DNA of 64,000 bases from Ulvibacterium sp965228935 (GCF_965228935.1 NZ_OZ245846.1:930001-994000), one strand, 5' to 3'; counted from the first letter of the stretch, positions 52,884 through 62,111 are shown. Notes: generated by a model from the sequence alone, not told the origin. Numbers and translations: made by a program.

Positions 52884-52932
52884 GCTTGGCGGATTACCAA
52901 AAGGTTGTCGGAAACTTTTCGCGATTTCAGGT

Positions 52933-53484
52933 CTATGCATTTGGATTCTTCTCCTGTATCCTCTTGTACAGCTTTATGCCCAACATAAGAAAAATACCCA
53001 GACCCAAAATGCCGACCAGCCCAAATACCCAACTAAACGTGCTCTTCAAAATGGCCAAAAAGACCACGGCGAAAAGAATCAAGGTGGCACCTTCGTTCCA
53101 AATCCGCATAAATCTGGAGGTGTATTTTACCTCATCTCTTTGCAATTGCTTAAAAATCTGATGGCATTTAAGGTGGTAGATGAAGAGTAGAAAAACAAAG
53201 GCAAGCTTTATGTGCATCCACCCCTGTTGCAGCCATCCCGGCATTATCACCAAAAGCCAAATTGCAAACAAGGTACAGAGCAGGGCCGAGGGCCAGGTTA
53301 TGATATACCATAACCTTTTGGTCATTAGTTTCAATTGATTGCCCAGAATTTCCTTTTCAGGGGATGGTTTTAGGGAGGCTTCAATGTGATAAATGAATAG
53401 GCGTGGAATATAAAATAACCCGGCAAACCAAGTGACCACGAAGATAAGGTGAAGGGCCTTGATATAGTTATAGTATTCGGACAC
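52933..53484 (-). CDS. hemJ: Protoporphyrinogen oxidase HemJ-like membrane protein
   Basis: A 183-residue inner-membrane protein with about five helices. YYNYIKALHLIFVVTWFAGLFYIPRLFIYH with His12 is characteristic of HemJ (formerly UPF0093/CopD-like), as are LWYIITWPSALL and HIKLAFVFLLFIYHLKCHQI. HemJ oxidises protoporphyrinogen IX in heme synthesis. The C-terminal end (RIQEKNPNA) is short and basic. No other heme gene is adjacent. A broader CopD family label is the alternative. Confidence 0.87.
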   Translation of the reverse strand: MSEYYNYIKALHLIFVVTWFAGLFYIPRLFIYHIEASLKPSPEKEILGNQLKLMTKRLWYIITWPSALLCTLFAIWLLVIMPGWLQQGWMHIKLAFVFLLFIYHLKCHQIFKQLQRDEVKYTSRFMRIWNEGATLILFAVVFLAILKSTFSWVFGLVGILGLGIFLMLGIKLYKRIQEKNPNA

Positions 53485-53573
53485 GATAAATCATGTTTTA
53501 CGGTTTCACATTCAAATTTAGGGATTTAGTCAACTCGGTTCTTGCAAGGGTAAAATAATGAGGCATAGTATTT

Positions 53574-55331
53574 CTATTGGATTCGCTCCATTTCTACCCA
53601 AAAAGGAAATATGCGCTTACCGTCAATGGCGTAAAACGGAATCAGATCACATTCCATATCCGGTAGGGATACGCCTGTCATTTCCAAACTATCCGTACCA
53701 TCTGTATCATTTTCCATGGAATTGATCAAGGAACCGGTCTCCAGAAACATTTTGCCTCCTTTTTTAATGGGTTTTACAAACTTGAACCTGATGTTATATA
53801 AGCCCTCTGTCAATACTACTTTCCATTTCCCAAAGACTTCCTCCTGATTCCAAATGCCGCGCTCCCCACTGGCATCATTCCTGTTTAAAAAAATGGGGTT
53901 CTCATTCTGCGTTCCCACTATAATAGGTGGTGGATTCAGCAGGTTTTCCGAATTGATCAATTCATGATAGGTTTTGTCCATCTCATTTTTGAGGCGCTGT
54001 ACCATAGCCGTATTTTCCATGGCCAGGTTTTTTTGCTCATAGGGGTCGTTCAAAACATGGTACATTTCAAAATCCTTGAGAGAGGCATCAAAATTCGTCT
54101 GGGCCACTAATTTATAGGGCCCTTGCTGTAGTGCCATATTTATATACCGAACGGGATATTTCCGGGTCCAGTAGAAAAAAAGTAGTCGTTCCTGCCATTC
54201 CTTTTTCCCTTGAAACAAGGGAACTAGACTTCGTCCGTCCAATTTTCTATCCCTAGGCACCTCCAAGTCGCAAATCTCTGCAAGTGTCGGGAGCACATCA
54301 ATATGGGCAGCGGTGGTTTCAATGTCCCGATTTCCCTTTATTTTTTTAGGATACCTAAGGTAAAAAGGGACTCTTACCCCACCTCGGTAAACACTACCCT
54401 TTCTCCCTTTCATACCGGCAACATAGCGCACTTGCTGTGGGCCATTATCGGTCATAAAAATAACGATGGTATTCTTTTCAAGCTTTAGTTCTTTTAATTT
54501 TTGAAACAGTCTGCCCAAATTATCGTCTATATTGCTTACCATGGCATATACCTTTCGGGCATCTTCCTTGTCTTTTTCGGTCATCTCCGTAAAAGGTCGG
54601 TCATCATCCTTAAATCCCGAGGAAGGATCAATATCCTTATATCTGTCGTAATATTTCTGCGGAACCTGTAACGGAGTATGCGGGGCATTAAAGGAAAGAT
54701 AGCAGAAGAAAGGGTTGGATCTGTTCTTTTCAATAAAACGAATGGCTTGATCCGCAAAAATATCGCTGCAATAGCCAATATATGCCTCCTGCTTTCCGTT
54801 GTGCCACAAAACGGGATCGAAATAACTCCGGTCACCCTTAAAATAGGTGGTAAAATCCCCGACTTGACCCATACCCCCGGCCAAATGGATAACGGATTCG
54901 TCAAAACCCTGATCCTGCGGTCTACTGGGATAATTATCCCCCAAATGCCACTTCCCAAAAATCCCGGTTCGGTAGTCGGCCTGTTTTAGCATCTCGGCAA
55001 TGGTCACCTCAGTGGAGGCCATAATGGCTCCGCCGTTATAGGTGTCCCTAATCCCGGTACGCAAGGAATATCTCCCAGTCATTAAGCTGGCCCTGGTGGG
55101 AGCACATACAGGCGAAACGTAAAAATTGGTGAGACGGACACTTTCCTTGGCAAAAGCATCCAAGGTTGGCGTCTTTACATGCGGGTTGCCCGTAATTCCC
55201 AAATCGCCGTAGCCCTGGTCATCGGTAATAACTAAAATCACATTGGGTCTTTCCCCTTGCTGGGCCACGGACGGCACAGGCCGCATATAAATAATACAAA
55301 AAAGCAATAAATACGGTATTGGTCTTTTCAT
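53574..55331 (-). CDS. Arylsulfatase (S1 family), secreted, with C-terminal beta domain
   Basis: A 585-residue sulfatase with a signal peptide ending PSVAQ. The metal site is ITDDQGYGDLG, and Cys76 in CAPTRASLMTG is the formylglycine residue; FGKWHLGDNYP and FMTDNGPQQ follow. After the ~470-residue core there is a ~110-residue beta-rich C-terminal part (GKWKVVLTEGLYNIRFKF, ending WVEMERIQ), an extension that many S1 enzymes lack. It begins 5 bp after the large BNR protein stops, so the two are probably one operon. Confidence 0.92.
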   Translation of the reverse strand: MKRPIPYLLLFCIIYMRPVPSVAQQGERPNVILVITDDQGYGDLGITGNPHVKTPTLDAFAKESVRLTNFYVSPVCAPTRASLMTGRYSLRTGIRDTYNGGAIMASTEVTIAEMLKQADYRTGIFGKWHLGDNYPSRPQDQGFDESVIHLAGGMGQVGDFTTYFKGDRSYFDPVLWHNGKQEAYIGYCSDIFADQAIRFIEKNRSNPFFCYLSFNAPHTPLQVPQKYYDRYKDIDPSSGFKDDDRPFTEMTEKDKEDARKVYAMVSNIDDNLGRLFQKLKELKLEKNTIVIFMTDNGPQQVRYVAGMKGRKGSVYRGGVRVPFYLRYPKKIKGNRDIETTAAHIDVLPTLAEICDLEVPRDRKLDGRSLVPLFQGKKEWQERLLFFYWTRKYPVRYINMALQQGPYKLVAQTNFDASLKDFEMYHVLNDPYEQKNLAMENTAMVQRLKNEMDKTYHELINSENLLNPPPIIVGTQNENPIFLNRNDASGERGIWNQEEVFGKWKVVLTEGLYNIRFKFVKPIKKGGKMFLETGSLINSMENDTDGTDSLEMTGVSLPDMECDLIPFYAIDGKRIFPFWVEMERIQ

Positions 55332-55336
55332 AATCC

Positions 55337-58300
55337 TTAATCTTCTACAAATAAATAATCCAATTGCAACCTATTGAATGCCGAGTTGAAAGCCTCGATT
55401 TCCTGGGCAACCAAGGTATCAAAGGCTTTAAGTTGTGCTTTGATCTTGGTCGTCAACTCGTTTTTTACAGCGATGTCCTGATCTGTAGGCGGAAAGTCGT
55501 CCAGAGTGACCAAACTGTTCAAATGTCCTAATTTGTTTGTTAATCTAATCGGGAAATTTAATGGATCCTGTGCACTACGGTTTTTGGTTTGATATAAGGC
55601 CTTTTCCACTTCCCCGAATTTCTCTTTCATCGTTTTAGCTTGCTCAACCAATTTTTTTATTTGTTCCCCATTGCTTGCGCTGAGCGGAGTCGAAGCGTAT
55701 TGCTTTGAAAAGGCCTCCAACTGCCCAGTAATCTTTCGGATTTTCTTGATGGATTCATGGGCCTTGTTCACAGTGGCGTTTATGTCGCTTACAAAATCGT
55801 GTTGCTTTTGCATATCGGCAACGGATGCCTCCGATCGTGGATCAGGAAGAATCGTAAACTGCTGAGATTGTTCCGCACCGTTGACGTTCAAGGATACCTT
55901 ATAGGTTCCGGGAACGGCCTTCGGCCCATCAAGATTGGCCCACCACAGGACCATCCCTTCCAGTTTCTCCGCTCCTTTGCCCTTAGTATCCCAGACATGG
56001 GTATTACCCCCTTTCATTATTTCCAGTTTTTTGTCTTTCTCCTTTGCCGAATTTTTAAATACTGCCAAGGTATCCCCGGCACTGTTCAAATAGGTTAGAC
56101 GTACACTATCCTTTTCTACCCCATTTTTTAGATAAAAATAGGTGACGACCCCATTGGGGTGATTTTCACCTTCGGTCAGGGAAGGTTTCTCCGTAGTACT
56201 ACCCTTAGTTCGGTAGCTGTCCTTGGGTTTGAATAGATGTGTGACCTTATTTTTAATGGCATCCTGCAATTGATGGAGAACTGTTAAGTCGTCAATAATC
56301 CATAAGCTACGACCTTGGGTAGCAACAATAAGATTGTTGTCCTTTATCGTTAAATCCGTAATAGGCACAACGGGCAAATTGAGTTGAAACGGTTGCCAAT
56401 TGATTCCATCATCAAAGGAAATGTACATGCCCGTCTCCGTACCGGCATACAGTAAGCCCTTTCTTTTGGGGTCTTCCCTGAGCACACGTGTAAAATGCTC
56501 ATCATTTATACCGATTGTTATTTTTTTCCAGGTTTTCCCATAATCCGTGGTCTTATAGAGATACGGTCGAAAATCGCCCAACTTATAACGCGTGCCGGCC
56601 ACATAACAGGTACCTTCCTCAAAAACCGACGGTTCAATGCTATTTACCATGGTCCATTCCGGCATAATACTAGGGGTAACATTATCCCAGGTTTCTCCTC
56701 CATCCTGGGTAATATGAACCAATCCATCATCGCTTCCAACCCAAAGAAGGCCTTCCTTTATTGGGCTTTCATTCGCAGCAAACAGAGTACAATAATACTC
56801 CACCCCGGTATTGTCCTGGGTAATCGGTCCCCCGCTACTGACCAATTTTGAGGCATCGTTTCGCGTAAGGTCTTCACTCAGCAATTCCCAACTTTGACCT
56901 TCATCGGTACTTCGGTGTACATGGTTGGAAAATGTATAGAGCTTTTTGGGATCGTGCCTACTAAAAATAATGGGAAAGTTCCATTGAAATCGATATTTCA
57001 TCCCCTCGGCCCCATATCCCATGGGATTATCTGGCCATACATTAATGCCCCGTGTTGTGTTCTTCTTATGGTTTACCCTTGTCAAAAAACCACCGTAGCT
57101 TCCGCCGTACACAATATCATTATTGGTCGGATCCACGGCAATATGTGCACTTTCGCCTCCGGCCGTTTCTTCCCAATCATCCTCGCCAATGGCATTTCCG
57201 TCACTTCTATGGTTGATTCGAATGGTGGAATTGTCCTGCTGGGCCACATAAATCCGATAGGGAAATGCATTATCCGTGGTTACCCGATAAAACTGCGCGG
57301 TGGGCTGGTTATAATACGTACTCCATGTCTCCCCGCCATCATAGGAAACCTGGGCACCCCCATCGTCCCCGATAATCATTCGTTTTGAGTTCTCCGGGGC
57401 TATCCAAAGGTCGTGATGATCTCCATGAGGGGCATTGAAGGTGTTAAAGGTTTTGCCTCCATCCGTAGACTTGTGATACCGAACATTCAAAACATAAACC
57501 ACGTCCTCATCTTCCGTATCGGCATAGACCCGGGTATAGTACCAAGCACGTTGGCGCAGTTTGCGCTCATCGTTTACCTGTTCCCACGTTTTGCCTCCAT
57601 TATCGCTTCGATATAGGCCGCCTTTTTCCTTTTGCTCCACAATCGCCCAGATTCGTTCCGAATTTTTCGGTGAAACCGTTACTCCAATTATGCCCAAAGT
57701 ATCCTTGGGAAAACCGGTATTCCTTGAAATCTCGGACCAGGTTTCCCCGCTATCCGTACTTTTCCATAGAGCCGAGCCATCTCCCCCGCTACTTAAGCTA
57801 TAGGGTGTTCGCTTGGCGCGCCATGTTGAAGCGTATACTATTCTCGGGTTGTTGGGGTCAAAGGTCAAGTCCACGGCCCCGGATTGGTCGTTTACAAAAA
57901 GGATATTTTTCCAAGTCTCTCCCCCATCCACACTTTTGTAGACCCCTCGATCTTGGGTAGGTTTATAAATATTGCCCAAGACTGCTGCATAAACTATATC
58001 GGGATTCTTGGGATGAATGCGTATTCGTGGTACATGTCGACTTTTTTCCAGTCCTACCGATTTCCAGGTCTTTCCGGCATCTTCGGTCTTCCAAATCCCA
58101 TAACCTGAAGAAACATTGCCCCGAAGTGTCTTTTCCCCGCCCCCAACGTACATTACATTGGGGTCGCTTTGGGCTACTTCCACCGCTCCGATACTTCCTC
58201 CAAAATAACCATCCGAGATGTTTTCCCAGCTACGGCCACCATTTGTTGTTTTCCAAACACCCCCACCGGTGGCCCCAAAATAAAAGAGGTTGGGTTTGCC

Positions 58301-58495
58301 CGGAACTCCGGTTACCGCTGCGGATCGGCCACCACGAAAAGGACCGATTAAACGGTACGATAAACTGGAATAGAGCTCTTCGGGAAATTGAAGTATTGGT
58401 GAATTGGATTTTTTTCTTTTCTGCGCCGTAAAGGAAAAAGGCGCCAAAAAAATAACGAGCATTCCCAAGCTCATTAAAAAGCGGAAGGTCTTCAT
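55337..58495 (-). CDS. BNR/VPS10-like multi-repeat beta-propeller protein, secreted
   Basis: A 1052-residue protein with a signal peptide (LMSLGMLVIFLAPFSFTAQ). BNR/Asp-box repeats recur along residues ~30-760: VWKTTNGGRSWENIS, IWKTEDAGKTWKSVG, VYKSVDGGETWKNI, LYRSDNGGKTWEQV and others, forming two sortilin (VPS10)-like propellers. The last ~290 residues form a beta module with a helical coiled region (SASVADMQKQHDFVSDINATVNKAHESIKKIR). Such proteins are common, mostly unassigned, Bacteroidota exported proteins; sialidase activity is not implied. It precedes the sulfatase gene. Confidence 0.9.
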   Translation of the reverse strand: MKTFRFLMSLGMLVIFLAPFSFTAQKRKKSNSPILQFPEELYSSLSYRLIGPFRGGRSAAVTGVPGKPNLFYFGATGGGVWKTTNGGRSWENISDGYFGGSIGAVEVAQSDPNVMYVGGGEKTLRGNVSSGYGIWKTEDAGKTWKSVGLEKSRHVPRIRIHPKNPDIVYAAVLGNIYKPTQDRGVYKSVDGGETWKNILFVNDQSGAVDLTFDPNNPRIVYASTWRAKRTPYSLSSGGDGSALWKSTDSGETWSEISRNTGFPKDTLGIIGVTVSPKNSERIWAIVEQKEKGGLYRSDNGGKTWEQVNDERKLRQRAWYYTRVYADTEDEDVVYVLNVRYHKSTDGGKTFNTFNAPHGDHHDLWIAPENSKRMIIGDDGGAQVSYDGGETWSTYYNQPTAQFYRVTTDNAFPYRIYVAQQDNSTIRINHRSDGNAIGEDDWEETAGGESAHIAVDPTNNDIVYGGSYGGFLTRVNHKKNTTRGINVWPDNPMGYGAEGMKYRFQWNFPIIFSRHDPKKLYTFSNHVHRSTDEGQSWELLSEDLTRNDASKLVSSGGPITQDNTGVEYYCTLFAANESPIKEGLLWVGSDDGLVHITQDGGETWDNVTPSIMPEWTMVNSIEPSVFEEGTCYVAGTRYKLGDFRPYLYKTTDYGKTWKKITIGINDEHFTRVLREDPKRKGLLYAGTETGMYISFDDGINWQPFQLNLPVVPITDLTIKDNNLIVATQGRSLWIIDDLTVLHQLQDAIKNKVTHLFKPKDSYRTKGSTTEKPSLTEGENHPNGVVTYFYLKNGVEKDSVRLTYLNSAGDTLAVFKNSAKEKDKKLEIMKGGNTHVWDTKGKGAEKLEGMVLWWANLDGPKAVPGTYKVSLNVNGAEQSQQFTILPDPRSEASVADMQKQHDFVSDINATVNKAHESIKKIRKITGQLEAFSKQYASTPLSASNGEQIKKLVEQAKTMKEKFGEVEKALYQTKNRSAQDPLNFPIRLTNKLGHLNSLVTLDDFPPTDQDIAVKNELTTKIKAQLKAFDTLVAQEIEAFNSAFNRLQLDYLFVED

Positions 58496-58574
58496 ACGTT
58501 TTTAGAGTTCAAATTAGTCCCTTTAAAAGTAGAAATAAAAAAACGGTTCTTGGCAGTTGAAGATTCATCTTCTC

Positions 58575-59210
58575 CTAAGGTTCAAAAATCTTGTTTCGGA
58601 TTGCGTAGAGTACCAGCCCGATGCGGTTTTTGATATGCAATTTTTCATGAAGCGCATCCCGATAACCCTCAATAGTTTTGGGACTTAGGTGCATGGCATC
58701 GGCGATTTCCCTATAGGTCATCTCGGAACAGGCCAAACGTAAAAACTCCAGTTCCCGTTCCTTTAGGTCTAAAATGGGTTCTTTTTTCTCCAACGTACCT
58801 ACCAGAATTTGAGTTACTGTATTGGTATGGTAATAGCCTTTCTCGGCAATGTGCAAGAGGGCCTCTTCCAATATCTCACGTTTGGTATCCTTCATGAGAT
58901 AACCTCGGGCACCGGCCCGTAGCATCTTTAAAATGGTTCCTTCGTCTTCCTCAATGGAGAGTGCCAATACTTTTGCCTGTGGAAAATCGGTCTTTAGAAT
59001 CTGGGTGGTTTCAATACCGTTGAGTATGGGCATATTAATGTCCATCAATACGATATCCGGTATGCTCTTGGGGCTTGCAAAGCGATCCAACAGTTCCTGT
59101 CCGTTTTTGCAGTTGTACAATACCTTAAACTTGCCAAAACTGTCCACGAGCCCGGCTATGGCCTGTGAAAGCAGGGTATGGTCGTCCACAATGACTACGG
59201 AGTAGGTCAT
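58575..59210 (-). CDS. NarL/LuxR-family response regulator
   Basis: A 211-residue regulator. The receiver domain has VDDH at 8-11, the phospho-acceptor Asp57 (DIVLMDINMPILNGIE) and the LMKDTKREI switch region. The HTH is LKERELEFLRLACSEMTYREIADAMHLSPKTIEGYRDALHEKL. It pairs with the HisKA_3 kinase encoded 218 bp upstream on the same strand. Between them lies only a very short ORF ending in ATGA overlap. Confidence 0.94.
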   Translation of the reverse strand: MTYSVVIVDDHTLLSQAIAGLVDSFGKFKVLYNCKNGQELLDRFASPKSIPDIVLMDINMPILNGIETTQILKTDFPQAKVLALSIEEDEGTILKMLRAGARGYLMKDTKREILEEALLHIAEKGYYHTNTVTQILVGTLEKKEPILDLKERELEFLRLACSEMTYREIADAMHLSPKTIEGYRDALHEKLHIKNRIGLVLYAIRNKIFEP

Positions 59211-59308
59211 TTGATCAACTTTTTGGAAATGGGGATAGAATCGCTCCGCTCAAGGAAAAAAGACCTAAGACGTTCAAGGGGAACTTTTTTATGTCCTGGT
59301 AGACTCAT
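59207..59308 (-). CDS. Possible 33-residue leader ORF ahead of the response regulator
   Basis: ATG at 59308, TGA at 59209-59207. The translation begins MSLPGHKKVPLERLRSFFLE and ends SKKLIK; its TGA overlaps the regulator's ATG by 4 bp (ATGA). It is basic, with no membrane segment. The overlap suggests translational coupling, but its coding status is very uncertain. Confidence 0.25.
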   Translation of the reverse strand: MSLPGHKKVPLERLRSFFLERSDSIPISKKLIK

Positions 59309-59428
59309 TGCTGTTTGGGGTTCATTACCATACTCTCCAACCCTCCGAATTAGTCCAATTTTAAATCAAGGCATACAAAAAGGAGGACGGGCGCAACTTG
59401 CTGGGATAATTATCTTTCACAAGAACGT

Positions 59429-60193
59429 TCAATCTACAAAATTATACGTCATCTTTAATTGGGTGCCTTCGTTTTTTTCCGAGAAAAGCTCCAAATGGGC
59501 ATTGACCAGTTTGGCCCGGTTACGCATATTTTTTAACCCGATACCGGAATACGTATCCGCTTTCTGTTCAAAACCGACACCGTTGTCCTGGGCAACAATC
59601 GCCAAGGCGCTATCCGTATAATTGAGTAAGACCTGAAGTTCCGTGGCCTTGGAATGCTTTACCGTATTCGAAAAAAACTCCTGCAAAATGCGAAACAAGA
59701 TAATCTCCTCTTTGGGATCGATAGGTTTGGAAGCTCCCTCCACTTTAAGCGAAGCCTTTAGGAATTGCATACGGTTAAAGCGATCCATTTCCAGTTGTAC
59801 CGCTTCGGCAAGGGAAAGGCTCTTCAAGGCTTCAGGATTAATAAGTTTGGATAGGGTACGTAGCTCCTGTATGGCCTTGCCCATGGTTTCCGAGGCTTCC
59901 TCCAATTGGGGGCTTTTGCTTTCCTCCATCTGGACCTGGATCTTCGCCAACGTCATCAATTGCCCAATATTATCGTGGAGTTCCCAACTGATATTGCGCA
60001 AGGTCTCTTCGCGGATTTCTATCTGGGTCTCGGAAAGTTCCTTCTCAAAGGCCTCCTTGTCCCTGGCCCGTTGCTTTAAAAGCCGATTCTTCCGTTTTTG
60101 GAACAGCACAAAGAGAATCACTACCGTAACCGCCAAACTTAAGGCGATGGCGGAAAAAACGATCAGGAACGATTGTACTTCGCCTTGGTCCAT
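59429..60193 (-). CDS. Sensor histidine kinase (HisKA_3/NarX type), single-helix
   Basis: A 254-residue kinase with one N-terminal membrane helix (FLIVFSAIALSLAVTVVILFVLF) and no large sensor domain. A short coiled coil precedes His73 in LRNISWELHDNIGQLMTLAK, the HisKA_3 phospho-acceptor. The HATPase_c has EFFSNTVKHSKATELQVLL and QDNGVGFEQ. Sensing probably depends on the neighbouring membrane proteins. Its start overlaps the end of the seven-helix gene by 31 bp; the regulator follows. Confidence 0.9.
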   Translation of the reverse strand: MDQGEVQSFLIVFSAIALSLAVTVVILFVLFQKRKNRLLKQRARDKEAFEKELSETQIEIREETLRNISWELHDNIGQLMTLAKIQVQMEESKSPQLEEASETMGKAIQELRTLSKLINPEALKSLSLAEAVQLEMDRFNRMQFLKASLKVEGASKPIDPKEEIILFRILQEFFSNTVKHSKATELQVLLNYTDSALAIVAQDNGVGFEQKADTYSGIGLKNMRNRAKLVNAHLELFSEKNEGTQLKMTYNFVD

Positions 60194-60804
60194 AAAAATC
60201 CGATACTATAACACCCGTACAGAATAAAATTTAAAGTAATAATAAGAATATAAAATTGTATTTCACTAAAGTTTAGATGACTTGAGAGCAACATAAGAGG
60301 TATCATCCCCATATTAAATAGAAGCAGTCCTGTCGATATCCAAAAACTCAGTTTGTATTTCACTTCCAAAATCTCATCGCTGTTCAACAGTTGCCAAAAG
60401 TGAAAAATCGTACACACCATAGTTAACAAAGCACCTGTTATAAAGGTATACTTATGATAAGAAGACCAACTCTGAAAGATGAAGTTCCAAAAAGCTACAC
60501 AAACGAAAAGTACTGCAAAAGTCAATACCATTTTTTGGAAATCGCTCCTTTTCAAAATAGAATGGTACCAAAAAAAATAAAATGAAAAGCTTATAAGTGT
60601 ATATAAATTGTATAACCAAAAATTAGGCAAAACAAAAACATCACTTAAAACCGCTCCACCAATTTCCACTAGAATTGCAAACCAAAGAAAATAAAAGAAA
60701 AACCTTTCTTTAGCTTTAGAATATTTACTGTAATGGATAGTCCCGATAATTGCTGTTGAAAGTTGTACAACAGTTGCTACATAGGGCAAATATTGAAGAT
60801 CCAT
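60163..60804 (-). CDS. Hypothetical membrane protein with about seven helices
   Basis: A 213-residue, strongly hydrophobic protein with roughly seven predicted helices, rich in Phe, Tyr and Trp (FFFYFLWFAILVEIGGAVL, YTLISFSFYFFWYHSIL, MVLTFAVLFVCVAFWNFIF). I do not recognise a named family, although similar proteins sit beside histidine kinases in flavobacteria. It overlaps the kinase start by 31 bp, which implies translational coupling and suggests a sensory or accessory membrane component of the kinase. Confidence 0.75.
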   Translation of the reverse strand: MDLQYLPYVATVVQLSTAIIGTIHYSKYSKAKERFFFYFLWFAILVEIGGAVLSDVFVLPNFWLYNLYTLISFSFYFFWYHSILKRSDFQKMVLTFAVLFVCVAFWNFIFQSWSSYHKYTFITGALLTMVCTIFHFWQLLNSDEILEVKYKLSFWISTGLLLFNMGMIPLMLLSSHLNFSEIQFYILIITLNFILYGCYSIGFLWTKAKYNRS

Positions 60805-60812
60805 TAAAAGAT

Positions 60813-61319
60813 TTACTTCACCTTTTTGGGTGGCTTGCCACCATGTGCATAGTTGTATGCTCTCATATTAGAGGTGCTTTGTAATGGTGGTGCTGGGAAA
60901 AACCCATTGCTCAATTCCAGTTTGCCATGAGTAGGTACAATAATTACCGTAGAGAGCCCTGGATCGGGCCACTTTTCCTCGCTCTTTTCTGGATAGGCGG
61001 CATAAAAAATACGTAGTCCCAAATCTTCAAGCCCTTGCTTTGCGCTCTCACTCCGTACATAGCGTATATACTGTTCCAAACTATCAAGGGAGAACCAAAA
61101 ATCCCGGGTATCCTCAAACCCTAGGGTCTTGTTAACGATACCACTTCTAGTACGTACATATTCTTCTTGTAATCGCTGGGCTTGTTCTAGACTAATGGTC
61201 TGGGATGGGGGCGGTACCTCTTTTGAAGAAGGTCGATCTGTACAATTATTGATGAGTAAGGCAATAATGATCAAGATCAAAATCGCTATAAAGATTCGCG
61301 CGTTTCTGTTGGTTTCCAT
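60813..61319 (-). CDS. Hypothetical membrane-anchored protein
   Basis: A 168-residue protein with an N-terminal membrane helix (RIFIAILILIIIALLINN). The Cys at 26 (LLINNC) does not fit a strict lipobox. The extracytoplasmic part has TISLEQAQRLQEEYVRTRSG, FWFSLDSLEQYIRYVRSESAKQGLEDLGLRIFYAAYPEK and ends GKPPKKVK. No family recognised. It starts the cassette (this gene, seven-helix protein, kinase, regulator), with 8 bp to the next gene. Confidence 0.72.
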   Translation of the reverse strand: METNRNARIFIAILILIIIALLINNCTDRPSSKEVPPPSQTISLEQAQRLQEEYVRTRSGIVNKTLGFEDTRDFWFSLDSLEQYIRYVRSESAKQGLEDLGLRIFYAAYPEKSEEKWPDPGLSTVIIVPTHGKLELSNGFFPAPPLQSTSNMRAYNYAHGGKPPKKVK

Positions 61320-61400
61320 ATTCGATGTTTTAAAGTTTAGTTGTTATTATAATTAATGGCCAATTCTAAATCCATTTCGTTAGACTTTCAAATAAAACTT

Positions 61401-61436
61401 TGTCTCTTAAAGATACATAGAATTCTTCTAGAGACA
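61401..61436. terminator. Weak hairpin downstream of the 37-residue microprotein ORF
   Basis: TGTCTCT (61401-61407) pairs with AGAGACA (61430-61436) around a 22-nt spacer. On the minus strand the outer side is T-rich (AAGTTTTATTT), so it may end a transcript of the microprotein at 61454-61567. Confidence 0.35.
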
Positions 61437-61453
61437 TCCTTTCCTCCCTTCCG

Positions 61454-61567
61454 TTAGAGATTGGTAAAAATACTGGCACATATTAATATGATACCAATAA
61501 TAGCCACCGCGATAATCAATCCATAATGGATTCTTTGTAGTAATTTCTCGTCCAATGTCGCTTCCAT
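61454..61567 (-). CDS. Candidate 37-residue single-pass membrane microprotein
   Basis: ATG at 61567, TAA at 61456-61454. The translation begins MEATLDEKLLQRIHYGL and continues into an 18-20-residue Ile/Ala/Gly-rich helix ending SIFTNL. The amphipathic N-terminus and single helix are typical of short bacterial membrane proteins. It lies upstream of the cassette promoter region, on the same strand as the cassette. Coding status is inferred from composition. Confidence 0.42.
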   Translation of the reverse strand: MEATLDEKLLQRIHYGLIIAVAIIGIILICASIFTNL

Positions 61568-62111
61568 GATTTGTGCTTTTAAATTCAAGGCTAAGGTAGT
61601 TTAGAAAATCGCTCAAAAAACCAAAGGAAGCTCAATCGTATTATCAAACTAGTTATATTTAATTGATTATCAAATAGTTGTGTTTTTAAGACTACAGAAA
61701 AACGGGTCGGGAAACGGTAGAAAAAGGGGTAAATGCCCCTCCAAAGATCAGGTGGATTTTGAATCGGGAAAGGGTATTGTACCATGGACCTTTGGGAATT
61801 TTCCAGTATTATATGTTGACATTTTCATAATTAAAATTGAATGATTCGAAAGCTCTCTTTTCAAGGCTATCTTTCCCGAAGAATAGGTGTCAAAACTTCC
61901 TGCGGGAAAGTGTCCCTTTCTTTGGTTCGTTTCTTTGGGCAGACCAAGAAATGAACGAAAACATATCTCCCCAATAAGAACTATTAAAAGTGTTGGGTGA
62001 TATATAAGAAGTGACCAATAAGCCTGCGACCTTCATTAGATAAATCGGAAAGAAAACAAATTACCCAATACAACTTTTTGTACTTTAGAGCGATTCAAAA
62101 AAATTGCCGGG
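61568..62111. other. Intergenic region before ggt
   Basis: About 540 bp with no convincing gene. It is AT-rich around 61640-61690, where ATCAAACTAGTT and ATCAAATAGTTG form an imperfect direct repeat. An imperfect inverted repeat occurs at 61926-61938 with 61944-61955 (TTCGTTTCTTTGG against CCAAGAAATGAA). The ggt promoter should lie in 62000-62100, where TACTTTAG is a weak -7 candidate. Confidence 0.5.

Noticed and set aside
59178..59621. 147-residue plus-strand open frame opposite the kinase/regulator junction
   Set aside because: Shadow of the coding strand of the kinase gene; no family features.
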